A stretch of DNA of 64,000 nt. Origin: Burkholderiaceae bacterium (GTDB taxonomy: Bacteria; Pseudomonadota; Gammaproteobacteria; Burkholderiales; Burkholderiaceae_E). The stretch is taken from positions 62,001-126,000 of the forward strand of contig JAHBZV010000004.1 in assembly GCA_019635275.1 (NCBI GenBank). Reading direction: 5' to 3'. The notes beneath the pieces were generated by a model. It did not search any database. It saw only the letters and a program-made list of their open reading frames with translations, and had not been told where the DNA came from. The number at the start of each line of letters is the position of its first letter. Position 1 is the stretch's first letter. Positions 34,345 to 44,021 of the stretch are shown here, piece after piece. The position numbers and the translations under genes were made by a program.

Positions 34345-34345
34345 G

Positions 34346-34672
34346 TCAGCCCCGGTCGGTGCCGCAGACCTGCGCGGGGCACGGGAACCGGTAGTAGCGC
34401 TCGTTCAGGTAGCGGGTGACCGCGTCGATCTCGTCGTCGCGCCACAGCGCGCCGGTCTGGCGGTCCCAGTTGACGACCCAGGCGCGGACCTGCGCGAACG
34501 ACTTCGCCGAGCGCACCGTGCGCGCGTGCACGCTGCGGTCGTGGCAGCCGCCGCACCGGGTCTCGTAGAGCGCGCGACCGTGCGCGGCATCGGCCGCCCC
34601 GGCCGCCACGGGCGCACTGCATGCCAGCGCGGCGAGCCATGCCGCCAACGGGTACCACTGCCTGCGAACCAT
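34346..34672 (-). CDS. Small periplasmic monohaem cytochrome c
   Basis: The 108-residue protein has a signal peptide (WYPLAAWLAALACSAPVAAG) and one CxxCH haem site (CGGCH). No Met lies after the haem site in the position expected for a distal ligand; the C-terminus YYRFPCPAQVC has two Cys instead. The haem may therefore be high-spin, His/His-ligated or Cys-ligated. GGAGAG precedes ATG 34672. It probably transfers electrons in the periplasm, with an unknown partner. Confidence 0.78.
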   Translation of the reverse strand: MVRRQWYPLAAWLAALACSAPVAAGAADAAHGRALYETRCGGCHDRSVHARTVRSAKSFAQVRAWVVNWDRQTGALWRDDEIDAVTRYLNERYYRFPCPAQVCGTDRG

Positions 34673-34817
34673 CCGTCTCTCCCCTGGGCCACCACCGGGC
34701 CCCAGCCGGATCGGTCGGGGCCGCCTGCGACGCATTATCGCGCCCCGGCGCAGTCGTCGCCGGCGATGGTACCGCCCCGGGGCCGCGACGGTGCAGCGGC
34801 CCGGGGCGCAGGGGACT

Positions 34818-35120
34818 TCACGCGGCCTGGCGAAACTGTGACTGGGCGTGGCGGCGCGCACGCTCGGCGGCGTACAGGCCGGCCGCCGCGGCACGCACCT
34901 CCGAGCGATGCAGGCCGATGTCCTTCAGCGCGCGCTCGTCCAGGGCATCGAGCGCGACGCGCGTGGCCACCATCCGGCGGCGGCGCGCGATCACCTTCAG
35001 TTGCCAGCGCACCAGCGCGCGGGCGCGGCCCAGCAGGCTGTCGGGGTGGTTGTGCGCGCCCGCGCGGGACAGGACGGCTGCGAGATGCGCCACGACGGCG
35101 GAGACCCGGTTCGCTTCCAT
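34818..35120 (-). CDS. DUF1127 (YjiS-like) Arg-rich small protein
   Basis: The 100-residue protein ends in the DUF1127 pattern LDALDERALKDIGLHRSEVR. The region before it is strongly basic (VRWQLKVIARRRRMVATR). GAGGAAG precedes ATG 35120. DUF1127 proteins of alpha/betaproteobacteria affect RNA or phosphate/carbon metabolism; the role here is not known. It is divergent from the methyltransferase gene. Confidence 0.82.
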   Translation of the reverse strand: MEANRVSAVVAHLAAVLSRAGAHNHPDSLLGRARALVRWQLKVIARRRRMVATRVALDALDERALKDIGLHRSEVRAAAAGLYAAERARRHAQSQFRQAA

Positions 35121-35280
35121 GATGACTTCCTCTGCGTCGAGATGGGTTGCGGAGTGCCCAGTGTCTCGAGCGGCGGTATCGCGCCGATGTCCCCGCCGCA
35201 TCGGCTTGTTGCCGGAATGTTTCGGTGCGACGATCGGCCCGGTACGTCCAGGCCGCCTGCACGGCCTCATGGAGCCGAAC

Positions 35281-36135
35281 ATGCCGACCCGGATGCCTCG
35301 TTCTCTCTCGAAGCCGCTGCTCGCCGCAGCGCTGGCGCTCGCAGCACTCGGCGCGACCGGCTGCACGTTCGCGCCCGCCGCGAGTGCGCAGGCCCCGGCG
35401 CACGCGAGCCTGGCCGCGCTGGCCGCGGCGCCGCACCGCAGCCCCGGCAACGTCGCGCGCGACCGCGCACGCCACCCGGTCGAGGTGCTCGAGTTCTTCG
35501 GCGTGCAACCCGACAGCACGGTCGTCGAGATCCTGCCCGGCAGTGCGGGCTACTTCATGGAAATCCTCGCGCCGTACCTGCGCGAGCGCGGGCTCTACGT
35601 CGCGGCCAGCCGCGACGCGAGCGCGCCCGAGCGCTATCTCGCCGACCATCGCCGGCTGCTGGCGCGCCTGGCGGCCGAACCGGAGCTCTACGGAAGGGTC
35701 AGGGTGACGCAGTTCGCGGCCGATCGCCACGAGATCGCACCGGCGGGCAGCGCCGACTTCGTGCTCACCTTCCGCAACCTGCACAACTGGATCGACCGCG
35801 GGGAGGTCGAGGGCGCGCTGCGAGCGTTCCACCGCGCGCTCAAGCCGGGCGGAGTCCTCGGCGTCGTCGACCACCGCGGGCGCGACGAGCTCCCGCAGGC
35901 GGCACAGGCGAACACCGGCTACGTCCGGCAAGACTACGCCATCGCGCTGATCGAACGCGCCGGCTTCAGGCTGGTGGCCGCGTCGGAAATCAACGCCAAC
36001 CCCAGGGACACGAAGGACTACGCGGAGGGCGTCTGGACGCTGCCGCCGTCGTACCGGCTGGGGAATCGCGACCGGGCGCGCTACGATGCGATCGGCGAGA
36101 GCGATCGCTTCACGCTGAAATTCGTCAAGCGCTGA
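35281..36135 (+). CDS. Exported SAM-dependent methyltransferase-like protein (COG4798 type)
   Basis: The 284-residue protein has a lipoprotein-like N-terminus (LAALGATGCTFAP) and a class I methyltransferase fold: VVEILPGSAGYFMEILAPYL as motif I, then LTFRNLHNWID and LKPGGVLGVVDHR. Exported methyltransferase-like proteins of this family are common in proteobacteria but their substrates are unknown. ATG 35281 has GGAG upstream. A lipoprotein gene follows after 25 bases and is probably co-transcribed. Confidence 0.82.
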   Translation: MPTRMPRSLSKPLLAAALALAALGATGCTFAPAASAQAPAHASLAALAAAPHRSPGNVARDRARHPVEVLEFFGVQPDSTVVEILPGSAGYFMEILAPYLRERGLYVAASRDASAPERYLADHRRLLARLAAEPELYGRVRVTQFAADRHEIAPAGSADFVLTFRNLHNWIDRGEVEGALRAFHRALKPGGVLGVVDHRGRDELPQAAQANTGYVRQDYAIALIERAGFRLVAASEINANPRDTKDYAEGVWTLPPSYRLGNRDRARYDAIGESDRFTLKFVKR

Positions 36136-36160
36136 GACGGCGCGCATCCACGGAGCCCTC

Positions 36161-36655
36161 ATGTCCACTCGTTTCGGCCCCCGCGGCGCCGCCCGCATCG
36201 CGGCCATCGCCACCCTGCTGCTGGCGCTCGCAGGCTGCGCCGGCTTCGGACTGCGCGACCCGGTCAGCGTCAACGTGGTCGGCCTGGAGCCGATGCAGGG
36301 CGAAGGCATGGAATCGCGTTTCGCGCTGAAGCTGCGCGTGCAGAACCCCAACGACACGCCGATCGAGTACGACGGCGTGTTCGTCGAGCTCGACGTGCGC
36401 GGCTCGAAGCTGGCCAGCGGCGTGAGCGACCAGAGGGGCGTCGTGCCGCGCTACGGCGAGGCGGTGATTACGCTGCCGATGAGCGTGTCGGTCGGCGCGA
36501 TGATCCGGCAGGTGATCGGCATTGCGACCAGCGACCAGGTCCGGACCGACTACCAGATGCGCGGCAAGCTGGCCGGCCCCGCGTTCGGCGGCTACCGCTT
36601 CGAATCGAAGGGCGAACTGCAACTGCCGGCCGGGCTGCTCGGGCCCGAGCGCTGA
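36161..36655 (+). CDS. LEA-type-2/WHy-domain lipoprotein
   Basis: The 164-residue protein has a lipobox (LLLALAGC, Cys about 26). A WHy/LEA_2 domain follows: VSVNVVGLEPM, FALKLRVQNPNDTPIEYDGV and a beta-sandwich to the end. Bacterial WHy proteins are linked to desiccation or envelope stress. It probably sits in the outer membrane. Confidence 0.87.
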   Translation: MSTRFGPRGAARIAAIATLLLALAGCAGFGLRDPVSVNVVGLEPMQGEGMESRFALKLRVQNPNDTPIEYDGVFVELDVRGSKLASGVSDQRGVVPRYGEAVITLPMSVSVGAMIRQVIGIATSDQVRTDYQMRGKLAGPAFGGYRFESKGELQLPAGLLGPER

Positions 36656-36853
36656 CGCTGCGGCCAGGCTGGCGCGACGGCGAATCGCGCAAAATTCGAC
36701 CGGTGTCAAACTCCGGTCATCTCGTCGTGCGAGACTCGACCTTGCTCACGTCCGCGTCGAGCGCGCCGGGCCATGCGTGAGCGGGCCTCGCAACAGCGGC
36801 CGAACACCTCCTGCGGTGGCGCTCGCGGCCGGCCTTTCAGCGGGAGACAACCG

Positions 36854-37135
36854 ATGTCAAGCAGTACCCGAACCTCGCGCACCGGCGCCGCCGCAGCGCG
36901 CCCGCGCCGCAAGGCGCCCGCTTCGGCGACCGGGCACGAAGCGCCGACGAGCGGCGCCGAGCCCGAGAGCGCGGCTGCGGTGGCCGACGTGCCCGACGAT
37001 CAGCGCCGCGCCTGGATCGCCGAGGCCGCCTACTACATCGCCGAGCGGCGCGGCTTCAACGGCGGCTCGCCAGACGAGGACTGGCATCAGGCCGAGACCG
37101 AGATCGAGCAGATGCTCGCGGGCACGCGTCACTGA
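36854..37135 (+). CDS. DUF2934 protein ahead of the glycogen genes
   Basis: The 93-residue protein has a disordered Arg/Ala-rich N-terminal half and a C-terminal DUF2934 motif ([35 protein letters not shown]). GGGAG precedes ATG 36854. It lies 14 bases before glgC, so it is co-transcribed. DUF2934 genes recur next to glycogen genes; a regulatory or binding role is guessed. Confidence 0.82.
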   Translation: MSSSTRTSRTGAAAARPRRKAPASATGHEAPTSGAEPESAAAVADVPDDQRRAWIAEAAYYIAERRGFNGGSPDEDWHQAETEIEQMLAGTRH

Positions 37136-37149
37136 CCGCCGCGCCCCCG

Positions 37150-38469
37150 ATGGACCCGCGCAGCGACGAAGCCCCCGACGACGAGCGGCGCGACGAACCG
37201 GCACCCCGGTTCGTCAGCGCGCTCACCCGCGCCACGTTCGCAGTGCTGCTCGCGGGCGGGCGCGGCAGCCGCCTGCACCAGCTCACCGACTGGCGCGCCA
37301 AGCCCGCGGTGCCGTTCGGCGGCAAGTTCCGCATCATCGACTTCACGCTGTCGAACTGCGTGAATTCGGGCGTGAGGCGCGTCGCGGTGGCGACGCAATA
37401 CAAGGCGCACAGCCTGATCCGGCACCTGCAGCGCGGCTGGAGCTTCCTCGAGGGCCGCTTCGACGAGTTCATCGACATCGTGCCCGCCGCGCAGCAGGTC
37501 AGCGAGCACGCGTGGTACCAGGGCACCGCCGACGCGGTCTACCAGAACCTGAACGTCATCCGGCGCAGCCGGCCCGAGTTCGTGCTGGTGGTCTCGGGCG
37601 ACCACATCTACAAGATGGACTACGGGCGGATGATCGCCGAGCACGTCGACCGCAAGGCCGACCTCAGCGTGGCCTGCGTCGAGGTGCCGCTGGCCGACGC
37701 CAGCCAGTTCGGCGTGATGGGCACCGACGCCGACGGGCGGGTGCGGCGCTTCGCCGAAAAGCCCGCGTCGCCCGACCCGATGCCCGACGATCCGGGCAGC
37801 GCGCTGGCGAGCATGGGCGTCTACGTGTTCAACACCGCGTTCCTGTTCGAGCAACTGCTGCGCGACGCGCAGGAGTCGCGTTCGAGCCACGACTTCGGCA
37901 AGGACATCATCCCGCACAGCGTGCCGCACTACCGGGTGTTCGCTCATCGCTTCGCCGACAGCTGCGTGGGCACCCGCCCCGGAGGCAGGCCGTACTGGCG
38001 CGACGTCGGAACGATCGACGCCTACTGGGACGCCAACATGGAGCTCACCAAGGTCACGCCCGAACTCAACCTGTACGACCGCGAGTGGCCGATCTGGACC
38101 TGGCAGGAGCAGTTGCCGCCGGCCAAGTTCGTGTTCGACGACGACGACCGGCGCGGGATGGCGGTCGACTCGCTGGTGTCGGGCGGCGACGTGATCAGCG
38201 GCTCGACGGTGCGCCGTTCGCTGCTGTTCTCCAACGTGCGCGTGAACAGCTACTCGACGATCGAGGACTCGGTGGTGCTGCCCGACGTCCACGTCGGCCG
38301 CCACGTCGTCCTCAGGCGCTGCGTGATCGACAAGGGCGTGGTCATTCCCGAGGGCACGACGATCGGCGTCGACGCGGACGCCGACCGCCGGCGCTTCCAC
38401 GTGACCGAGCGCGGCATCACGCTGGTCACCCCCGACATGCTCGGCCAGTCGCTGCACCGGATCCGATGA
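37150..38469 (+). CDS. glgC: Glucose-1-phosphate adenylyltransferase
   Basis: The 439-residue protein has the nucleotidyltransferase signature [39 protein letters not shown] and [14 protein letters not shown] left-handed beta-helix tail ([17 protein letters not shown]) follows. It makes ADP-glucose, the first committed step of glycogen synthesis. Genes for phosphorylase and synthase follow in the same direction, forming a make-and-break glycogen operon. Confidence 0.96.
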   Translation: MDPRSDEAPDDERRDEPAPRFVSALTRATFAVLLAGGRGSRLHQLTDWRAKPAVPFGGKFRIIDFTLSNCVNSGVRRVAVATQYKAHSLIRHLQRGWSFLEGRFDEFIDIVPAAQQVSEHAWYQGTADAVYQNLNVIRRSRPEFVLVVSGDHIYKMDYGRMIAEHVDRKADLSVACVEVPLADASQFGVMGTDADGRVRRFAEKPASPDPMPDDPGSALASMGVYVFNTAFLFEQLLRDAQESRSSHDFGKDIIPHSVPHYRVFAHRFADSCVGTRPGGRPYWRDVGTIDAYWDANMELTKVTPELNLYDREWPIWTWQEQLPPAKFVFDDDDRRGMAVDSLVSGGDVISGSTVRRSLLFSNVRVNSYSTIEDSVVLPDVHVGRHVVLRRCVIDKGVVIPEGTTIGVDADADRRRFHVTERGITLVTPDMLGQSLHRIR

Positions 38470-38527
38470 GCGTCGGCACGGTGCGGCGCGCCGGTGCTAG
38501 CATCTAGCCGACCCCTCCGACACCGTC

Positions 38528-41077
38528 ATGCCCGGCACCCCCTTTTCGCTCGAAGTCACGCCGCAGGTTCCGCCACGGCTGGAGCGCCTGCACGAACTGG
38601 CCAACAACCTCTGGTACAGCTGGGACCGGCCCACCCGCACGCTGTTCGCCCGGCTGCACCCCACGCTGTGGCGCCACGCCGGGCACCACCCGAAGGCGTT
38701 CCTGAAGCGCGTCTCGCAGGCGAAGCTCGAGGCGGCAGCGCAGGATCACGTCTACCTGAATGCCTACGAGCGGGTGCTGTCGGCATACGACACCTACCAC
38801 GCCAAGGCATCGCGGGTCTGCCTGACCGACGTGCCCGGTGAGCACGACCTCGTGGCGTACTTCTGCGCCGAGTTCGGCTTCCACGAGAGCCTGCCGATCT
38901 ACTCGGGCGGGCTGGGCATCCTCGCGGGCGACCACTGCAAGGCGGCGAGCGACCTCGGCCTGCCGTTCGTCGGCGTGGGGCTGCTGTACCGGCAGGGTTA
39001 CTTCTACCAGACGATCGACGGCGACGGCCGCCAGCACGCGCAGTACGTCGATTCAGACTTCGACGACCTGCCGGTCTCCCCGGTTCGCGTCGCCGACGGT
39101 GGCGACCTGCACCTGACGGTCGCGATGCCCGGACGCGAACTCCACGTGAAGGTCTGGGAGGCGCGCGTCGGCCGCGTGCGGCTTTTCCTGCTCGACACCG
39201 ACCTGCCCGACAATTCGCCCGCCGACCGCGACATCGCGCACCGGCTCTACGGCGGCGATCGCCAGACGCGCATCGAGCAGGAGATCGTCCTCGGCGTGGG
39301 CGGTGTTCGCGCGCTCGCTGCGCTCGGCCTCGCACCGACCGTCTGGCACATCAACGAGGGGCACGCGGCGTTCCTCGTGCTCGAGCGCACGCGGATGCTG
39401 GTCGCGGGCGGCCTCGACTTCGCCAGCGCGCTCGAGGCTGCGGCGGTCAACACCGTCTTCACCACGCACACCGCAGTGCCGGCCGGCCACGATCACTTCG
39501 CCGAAGACATGTTCCGGCGCTATTTCGACGACTGGGCGCCGCAGCTCGGCATCGCGCCCGAGCAGCTGCTCGAGCTCGGGCGCACGTCGGGCAGCCCCGA
39601 CTTCAACATGACTGCGCTGGCCATCCGCGGCTCGCGATTCCAGAACGGCGTCTCGGCGATTCACGGCGGCGTGTCCTCGCGCATCTGCGCCAACCTGTGG
39701 CCGCAGATCGATCCGCAGGACAACCCGGTGGGGCACGTGACCAACGGCGTGCACGTGCCCACCTTCCTCGCGCCCGTCTGGTACGACCTGTTCGATCGCC
39801 ACCTGGGCTACGGCTGGGAGCAGCGGCTCACGGAGCCCGACTGCTGGGAGGGTATCCACGCGATTCCCGACCAGCAGTTCTGGGCGGTGCGCCAGGCGCT
39901 GAAGTCGCAGCTGTTTCACCTGCTTCGCGATCGACTCGCCGAGCAGCACGCGCGCAACCACGGGTCGGCCGCGCACCTCGACCGCGTGCTGCGGCTCGCC
40001 GATCCGGCCAACCCGCGCGCGCTCACCATCGGCTTCGCGCGGCGCTTCGCGACCTACAAGCGCGCGACGCTGCTGTTCGACAACCTGCAGTGGCTGCGCG
40101 ACATCGTCTGCAATGCGCAGCGACCGGTCATCTTCGTGTTCGCCGGCAAGGCGCACCCGGCCGACCAGCCCGGCCAGGAGCTGATCCGTCGAATCGCCGA
40201 AGTGGCGAAGATGCCCGAGTTCGAGAGCCGCATCCTGCTCGTCGAGGGATACGACCTGCGGCTTGCGCGGCGCATGGTCTCGGGCGTCGACGTCTGGCTG
40301 AACAACCCGATCTATCCGCTCGAAGCGTCGGGCACGTCGGGGATCAAGGCCGCGATGAACGGCGTGATCAACCTGTCGATCCTCGATGGCTGGTGGAGCG
40401 AGGGTTACGACAGGCGCAACGGCTGGGCGATCAAGCCGGTGGCCGATCCGGACCCCGCGCGCCGCGATCGCGAGGAGGCGCGCGCGCTCTACGAGATCCT
40501 GCAGGATGCGGTCGTTCCGCTGTTCTACGACGTCGGCCCGCACGGGCTGTCGCCGGGCTGGGTCGCGATGGCCAAGCACTCGATGCTGTCGCTGCTGCCG
40601 CGCTTCAACACCGAGCGGATGCTCGGCGAATACATCGAGCGCTACTACCGGCCGGCGGCCGGGCAATGGCATCGCCACGCTCAGGCCGGCTTCGCGCCGA
40701 CGCGCGAGCTGACGCAGTGGAAGAGCCGCGTGCGCGAGCACTGGAACCGCGTGCGCGCCCGCCGCCTCGACCACCCGCCGCCGCGCATCCGCTTCGGCGA
40801 ATCGCTGCGCTTCGAGCTCGGCGTCGACATCGACGGGCTCGACCCGGCCGACCTGCGCGTCGAGCTGCTGCTCGGGCGCCCCAACGACGCCGATTCGACG
40901 CACCGGCACGAACGCCACGAGATGCGCTGCGAGCGCCGCCTGGACGGCGACGAGCGGCTCTACTCGATCGAGATCCAGCCGGGCATGTGCGGCAAGGTCG
41001 ACTACCGCTTCCGCGTCTATCCGCATCACCCGCTGCTCACGCATCCGTACGAGATGGGCATGATGCTGTGGCTCTGA
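38528..41077 (+). CDS. glgP: Alpha-glucan (glycogen) phosphorylase
   Basis: The 849-residue protein belongs to the GlgP subfamily with an N-terminal DUF3417 region (LHELANNLWYSWDRPTRTLF). EASGTSGIKAAMNGVINLSI carries the PLP-lysine neighbourhood, and GGLGILAGDHCKAASDLGLP is near the active site. It releases glucose-1-phosphate from glycogen. Its 3' end overlaps glgA by ten bases, so translation is coupled. Confidence 0.95.
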   Translation: MPGTPFSLEVTPQVPPRLERLHELANNLWYSWDRPTRTLFARLHPTLWRHAGHHPKAFLKRVSQAKLEAAAQDHVYLNAYERVLSAYDTYHAKASRVCLTDVPGEHDLVAYFCAEFGFHESLPIYSGGLGILAGDHCKAASDLGLPFVGVGLLYRQGYFYQTIDGDGRQHAQYVDSDFDDLPVSPVRVADGGDLHLTVAMPGRELHVKVWEARVGRVRLFLLDTDLPDNSPADRDIAHRLYGGDRQTRIEQEIVLGVGGVRALAALGLAPTVWHINEGHAAFLVLERTRMLVAGGLDFASALEAAAVNTVFTTHTAVPAGHDHFAEDMFRRYFDDWAPQLGIAPEQLLELGRTSGSPDFNMTALAIRGSRFQNGVSAIHGGVSSRICANLWPQIDPQDNPVGHVTNGVHVPTFLAPVWYDLFDRHLGYGWEQRLTEPDCWEGIHAIPDQQFWAVRQALKSQLFHLLRDRLAEQHARNHGSAAHLDRVLRLADPANPRALTIGFARRFATYKRATLLFDNLQWLRDIVCNAQRPVIFVFAGKAHPADQPGQELIRRIAEVAKMPEFESRILLVEGYDLRLARRMVSGVDVWLNNPIYPLEASGTSGIKAAMNGVINLSILDGWWSEGYDRRNGWAIKPVADPDPARRDREEARALYEILQDAVVPLFYDVGPHGLSPGWVAMAKHSMLSLLPRFNTERMLGEYIERYYRPAAGQWHRHAQAGFAPTRELTQWKSRVREHWNRVRARRLDHPPPRIRFGESLRFELGVDIDGLDPADLRVELLLGRPNDADSTHRHERHEMRCERRLDGDERLYSIEIQPGMCGKVDYRFRVYPHHPLLTHPYEMGMMLWL

Positions 41078-42561
41078 GCGACGCGACGCGGCTGCGCATC
41101 CTGTTCGCGACGCCCGAGCTCGCTCCCTGGGTCAAGACCGGCGGACTCGGCGACGTCAGCGCTGCGCTGCCGGCCGCGCTCGCCGAAGCGGGGCTCGAGG
41201 TCCGCGTACTGGTGCCCGGCTACCCCGCGCTGCTGGCTGCGTTTGCGCAACGCCGGGCGCTCGTTCAGGTCGAGCGGCCGGGCGGGCAGCTGCTGCCCGC
41301 GGCGATCTCGCAGGTGGCGCTGCGACCGGGACTGGAACTGCTTCTGCTCGAATGCCCGGCCTGCTACGAGCGGCACGGCGGCCCCTACCAGGACCGCACC
41401 GGGCGCGACTGGGCCGACAACGTGCTGCGCTTCGGCCTGCTGTCGAAGGTCGCGGCGCTGCTGGCCAGCCGGGACACGCCGCTCGACTGGCGCCCCCACG
41501 TCCTGCACTGCAACGACTGGCAGACCGCGCTCGCGCCGGCCTACCTGCGTTACCGGCACCCGGCCGCGGCGGCCAGCGTGACGACGATCCACAACCTGGC
41601 GTTCCAGGGACTCTTCCCGGCCACGAGGCTCGAGGCGCTCGACCTGCCCGCGAGCGCAATGGCGATCGACGGCGTCGAGTTCCACGGCCGCATCTCGTTC
41701 CTGAAGGCGGGCCTGCAGCACGGCGACCGGCTGACGACGGTGAGCCCCACCTACGCCCGCGAAATCTGCGAACCCGAGCACGGCTTCGGGCTCGACGGGC
41801 TGCTGCGCTACCGGCGTGATCGCCGCGGCGGCGACCTGGTGGGCATCCTGAACGGCATCGACACGCGCGAATGGGATCCGGCGACCGACCGCTCGATCGC
41901 CGCCCCGTACAACAGCCGCTCGCTGGCCCTGAAGCAGCTCAATCGCGCCGCGCTGGGCGAGCGCCTCGGCCTCGACCTTGCCGCGGACACGCCGCTGCTC
42001 GGGATGATCTCGCGCATCACCTTGCAGAAAGGCGCCGACCTGGTGATCGAGGCCGCGCCGACGCTCGTGGCACGCGGCGCACGGCTGGCCGTCCTCGGCT
42101 CGGGCGACGCGACCATGGAGGCCGCGTGGCGCGAGCTCGCGGCCGCGCACCCGGGCCGCATCGCGGTGAGAATCGGCTTCGACGAACCGCTCGCGCACCT
42201 GATCGAGGCCGGCGCCGACCTGTTCCTGATGCCCTCGCGCTTCGAGCCCTGCGGGCTCAACCAGATGTACAGCCTCGCCTACGGGACGCCTCCCGTGGTG
42301 CGCGCCACGGGTGGGCTGGCAGACACCGTGGTCGATTGCACGCCGCGGTCGCTGGCCGACGGCAGCGCGAACGGCTTCAGCTTCGCGCCCGCCACCACGG
42401 AGGCGCTGCTCGCTGCCGTCGAGCGCGCGCTCGACGCCTGGCGCGACGTCGAGACGTGGCGCCGGATCCAGCGCAACGGCATGGCGCGCGACTGGGGCTG
42501 GGGCCAGGCGGCGCGGCAGTACGCCGACCTGTACCGGTCGTGCCTGCCGGCCGCGCGATGA
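41068..42561 (+). CDS. glgA: Glycogen synthase (ADP-glucose)
   Basis: The 497-residue GT5 enzyme has the ADP-glucose motif KTGGLGDVSAALP, HCNDWQTAL and the C-terminal RFEPCGLNQMYSLAYGTPPV. Start is GTG 41068 (VALSDATRLRILF), within the end of glgP; no ATG fits the conserved N-terminus. It extends alpha-1,4-glucan. No branching enzyme (glgB) is seen in the window. Confidence 0.94.
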   Translation: MALSDATRLRILFATPELAPWVKTGGLGDVSAALPAALAEAGLEVRVLVPGYPALLAAFAQRRALVQVERPGGQLLPAAISQVALRPGLELLLLECPACYERHGGPYQDRTGRDWADNVLRFGLLSKVAALLASRDTPLDWRPHVLHCNDWQTALAPAYLRYRHPAAAASVTTIHNLAFQGLFPATRLEALDLPASAMAIDGVEFHGRISFLKAGLQHGDRLTTVSPTYAREICEPEHGFGLDGLLRYRRDRRGGDLVGILNGIDTREWDPATDRSIAAPYNSRSLALKQLNRAALGERLGLDLAADTPLLGMISRITLQKGADLVIEAAPTLVARGARLAVLGSGDATMEAAWRELAAAHPGRIAVRIGFDEPLAHLIEAGADLFLMPSRFEPCGLNQMYSLAYGTPPVVRATGGLADTVVDCTPRSLADGSANGFSFAPATTEALLAAVERALDAWRDVETWRRIQRNGMARDWGWGQAARQYADLYRSCLPAAR

Positions 42562-43301
42562 CCGGCGCGGAACTGGCGATCTCCTCCGTCGCAGCCCTGC
42601 TGATCGGGCTGCTGATCGGCAGCGTGGGCATCGGCGGCGTGCTGTTGGTGCCGTGGCTCACGCAGGCGATCGGGCTGCCGGTGCGCGACGCGGTGGCGAT
42701 CGCGATGCTCAGCTTCGTCGCAACCGGCATCGCGGCGATCTACGTCTCGGCGCGCGCGCCGAGGCGACCGGCGACGACCGGCTGGCCGCTGGTGCTGGCG
42801 ACCGCGCCGGGCGCGCTGCTGGGAGCCGCCGTGATCGCGATGGTGCCCGAACGCGCGGCGCTCGCGGTGCTCGCGCTCGCCGTGTCGATCGCGGGCGCGC
42901 GGCTGCTGGCCCGACCGGCCGCGTCGGCCACTGCGCCGTCCGCGGGTGCGGCGCCGCCGGGTTGGGGGATCGGCACCGTGTCGGGCTTCGCTTCGTCGCT
43001 CACCGGGACCGGCGGCGCGATGGTGCTCACGCCCCTGCTGCTGTGGCGCGGCGTACCCGTGCTCGACGCGATCCTGCTCGGGCAGATCGTGCAATTGCCG
43101 ATCGCGGCCACCGCAACGCTGGGGCACGCGCTCGGCCATGGCGTCGACTGGGTCGCCGGCGCGGCGCTCGGCGCGATGCAGGTGCCGGGCGTGCTGGCCG
43201 GCCGGCGCCTCGCCGAGAGGCTGCCGGTGGCGACGATCACTCGCCTGCTCGCGCTCGTGCTGCTCGCGGCCGGCGCCGGTCTGGCCGCGAAAGCGCTGTA
43301 G
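42558..43301 (+). CDS. TauE/SafE-family sulfite or organosulfonate exporter
   Basis: The 247-residue membrane protein has eight predicted helices and TauE motifs (IGLLIGSVGIGGVLLVPWL; GFASSLTGTGGAMVLTPLLL). Its ATG overlaps the glgA stop by four bases, so it is expressed with the glycogen genes though the link is unclear. The substrate is unknown. Confidence 0.85.
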   Translation: MTGAELAISSVAALLIGLLIGSVGIGGVLLVPWLTQAIGLPVRDAVAIAMLSFVATGIAAIYVSARAPRRPATTGWPLVLATAPGALLGAAVIAMVPERAALAVLALAVSIAGARLLARPAASATAPSAGAAPPGWGIGTVSGFASSLTGTGGAMVLTPLLLWRGVPVLDAILLGQIVQLPIAATATLGHALGHGVDWVAGAALGAMQVPGVLAGRRLAERLPVATITRLLALVLLAAGAGLAAKAL

Positions 43302-43322
43302 CGCGCGTCGCGCCGCGGCGGA

Positions 43323-44021
43323 CTACACGCCGAGATAGCGCTGAAGCAGGTCCGGCTGCGCCTTGAGCTCGGCCGCCGGGCCTTCGTGCACGATGTGGCC
43401 GTTGTTGACGATGTAGACGCGGCTGGCCAGGGCGAGCGTCGCAGCCAGGTTCTGCTCGACCAGCACGATGGTCTGGCCGGACTGCGCCAGGTCGCGGCAG
43501 GCGCGAACGAGATCCTGCACGATGACCGGGGCGAGCCCCTCGAACGGCTCGTCGAGCAGGACGATCTTCGGGTCGCGCACGAGCGCGCGCGCAATCGCCA
43601 GCATCTGCTGCTCGCCGCCGGACAGGTCGGTGCCGCGGCTGGTACGCCGCCGCTTCAGGCGCGGAAACATCGCGTAGATGCGCTCGAGCGGCCACCTGTT
43701 CTCGGCGGTCAGCCCGGCGAGGACGATGTTCTCTTCCACGTTCAGGCTGCCGAAAATGCGCCGGTCCTCGTGCACGAGCTGGACCCCGGCCCGCGCGATG
43801 TCGTGCGCCTTCCGGCCGGCCAGCTCCACGCCGTCGAGCTTGACGCTGCCGGCCCTGGGCTTGACCACGCCCATGAGGCTCTTCAGCGTCGTCGATTTGC
43901 CTGCGCCGTTGCGGCCGAGAAGCGCCACCACCTCGTTCTTGTCCACGCGCAACGACACGTCGAACAGGATGTGGCTGTCACCGTAGTAGCTGTTCAGGCC
44001 GTCGACTTCGAGCAGGCTCAT
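43323..44021 (-). CDS. livF: Liv-type ABC importer ATPase, LivF
   Basis: The 232-residue ATPase has Walker A GRNGAGKST, signature LSGGEQQ, Walker B IVLLDEP and an H-loop-position segment VLVEQN. LivF form is shown by AGVQLVHEDRRIFGSLNVEENI. It is the last gene of the operon SBP-livH-livMG-livF, with a four-base overlap with livMG. Confidence 0.94.
   Translation of the reverse strand: MSLLEVDGLNSYYGDSHILFDVSLRVDKNEVVALLGRNGAGKSTTLKSLMGVVKPRAGSVKLDGVELAGRKAHDIARAGVQLVHEDRRIFGSLNVEENIVLAGLTAENRWPLERIYAMFPRLKRRRTSRGTDLSGGEQQMLAIARALVRDPKIVLLDEPFEGLAPVIVQDLVRACRDLAQSGQTIVLVEQNLAATLALASRVYIVNNGHIVHEGPAAELKAQPDLLQRYLGV

Noticed and set aside
38504..41044. Long minus-strand frames over glgP
   Set aside because: They lack domain features and only mirror the codon pattern of the real phosphorylase gene.
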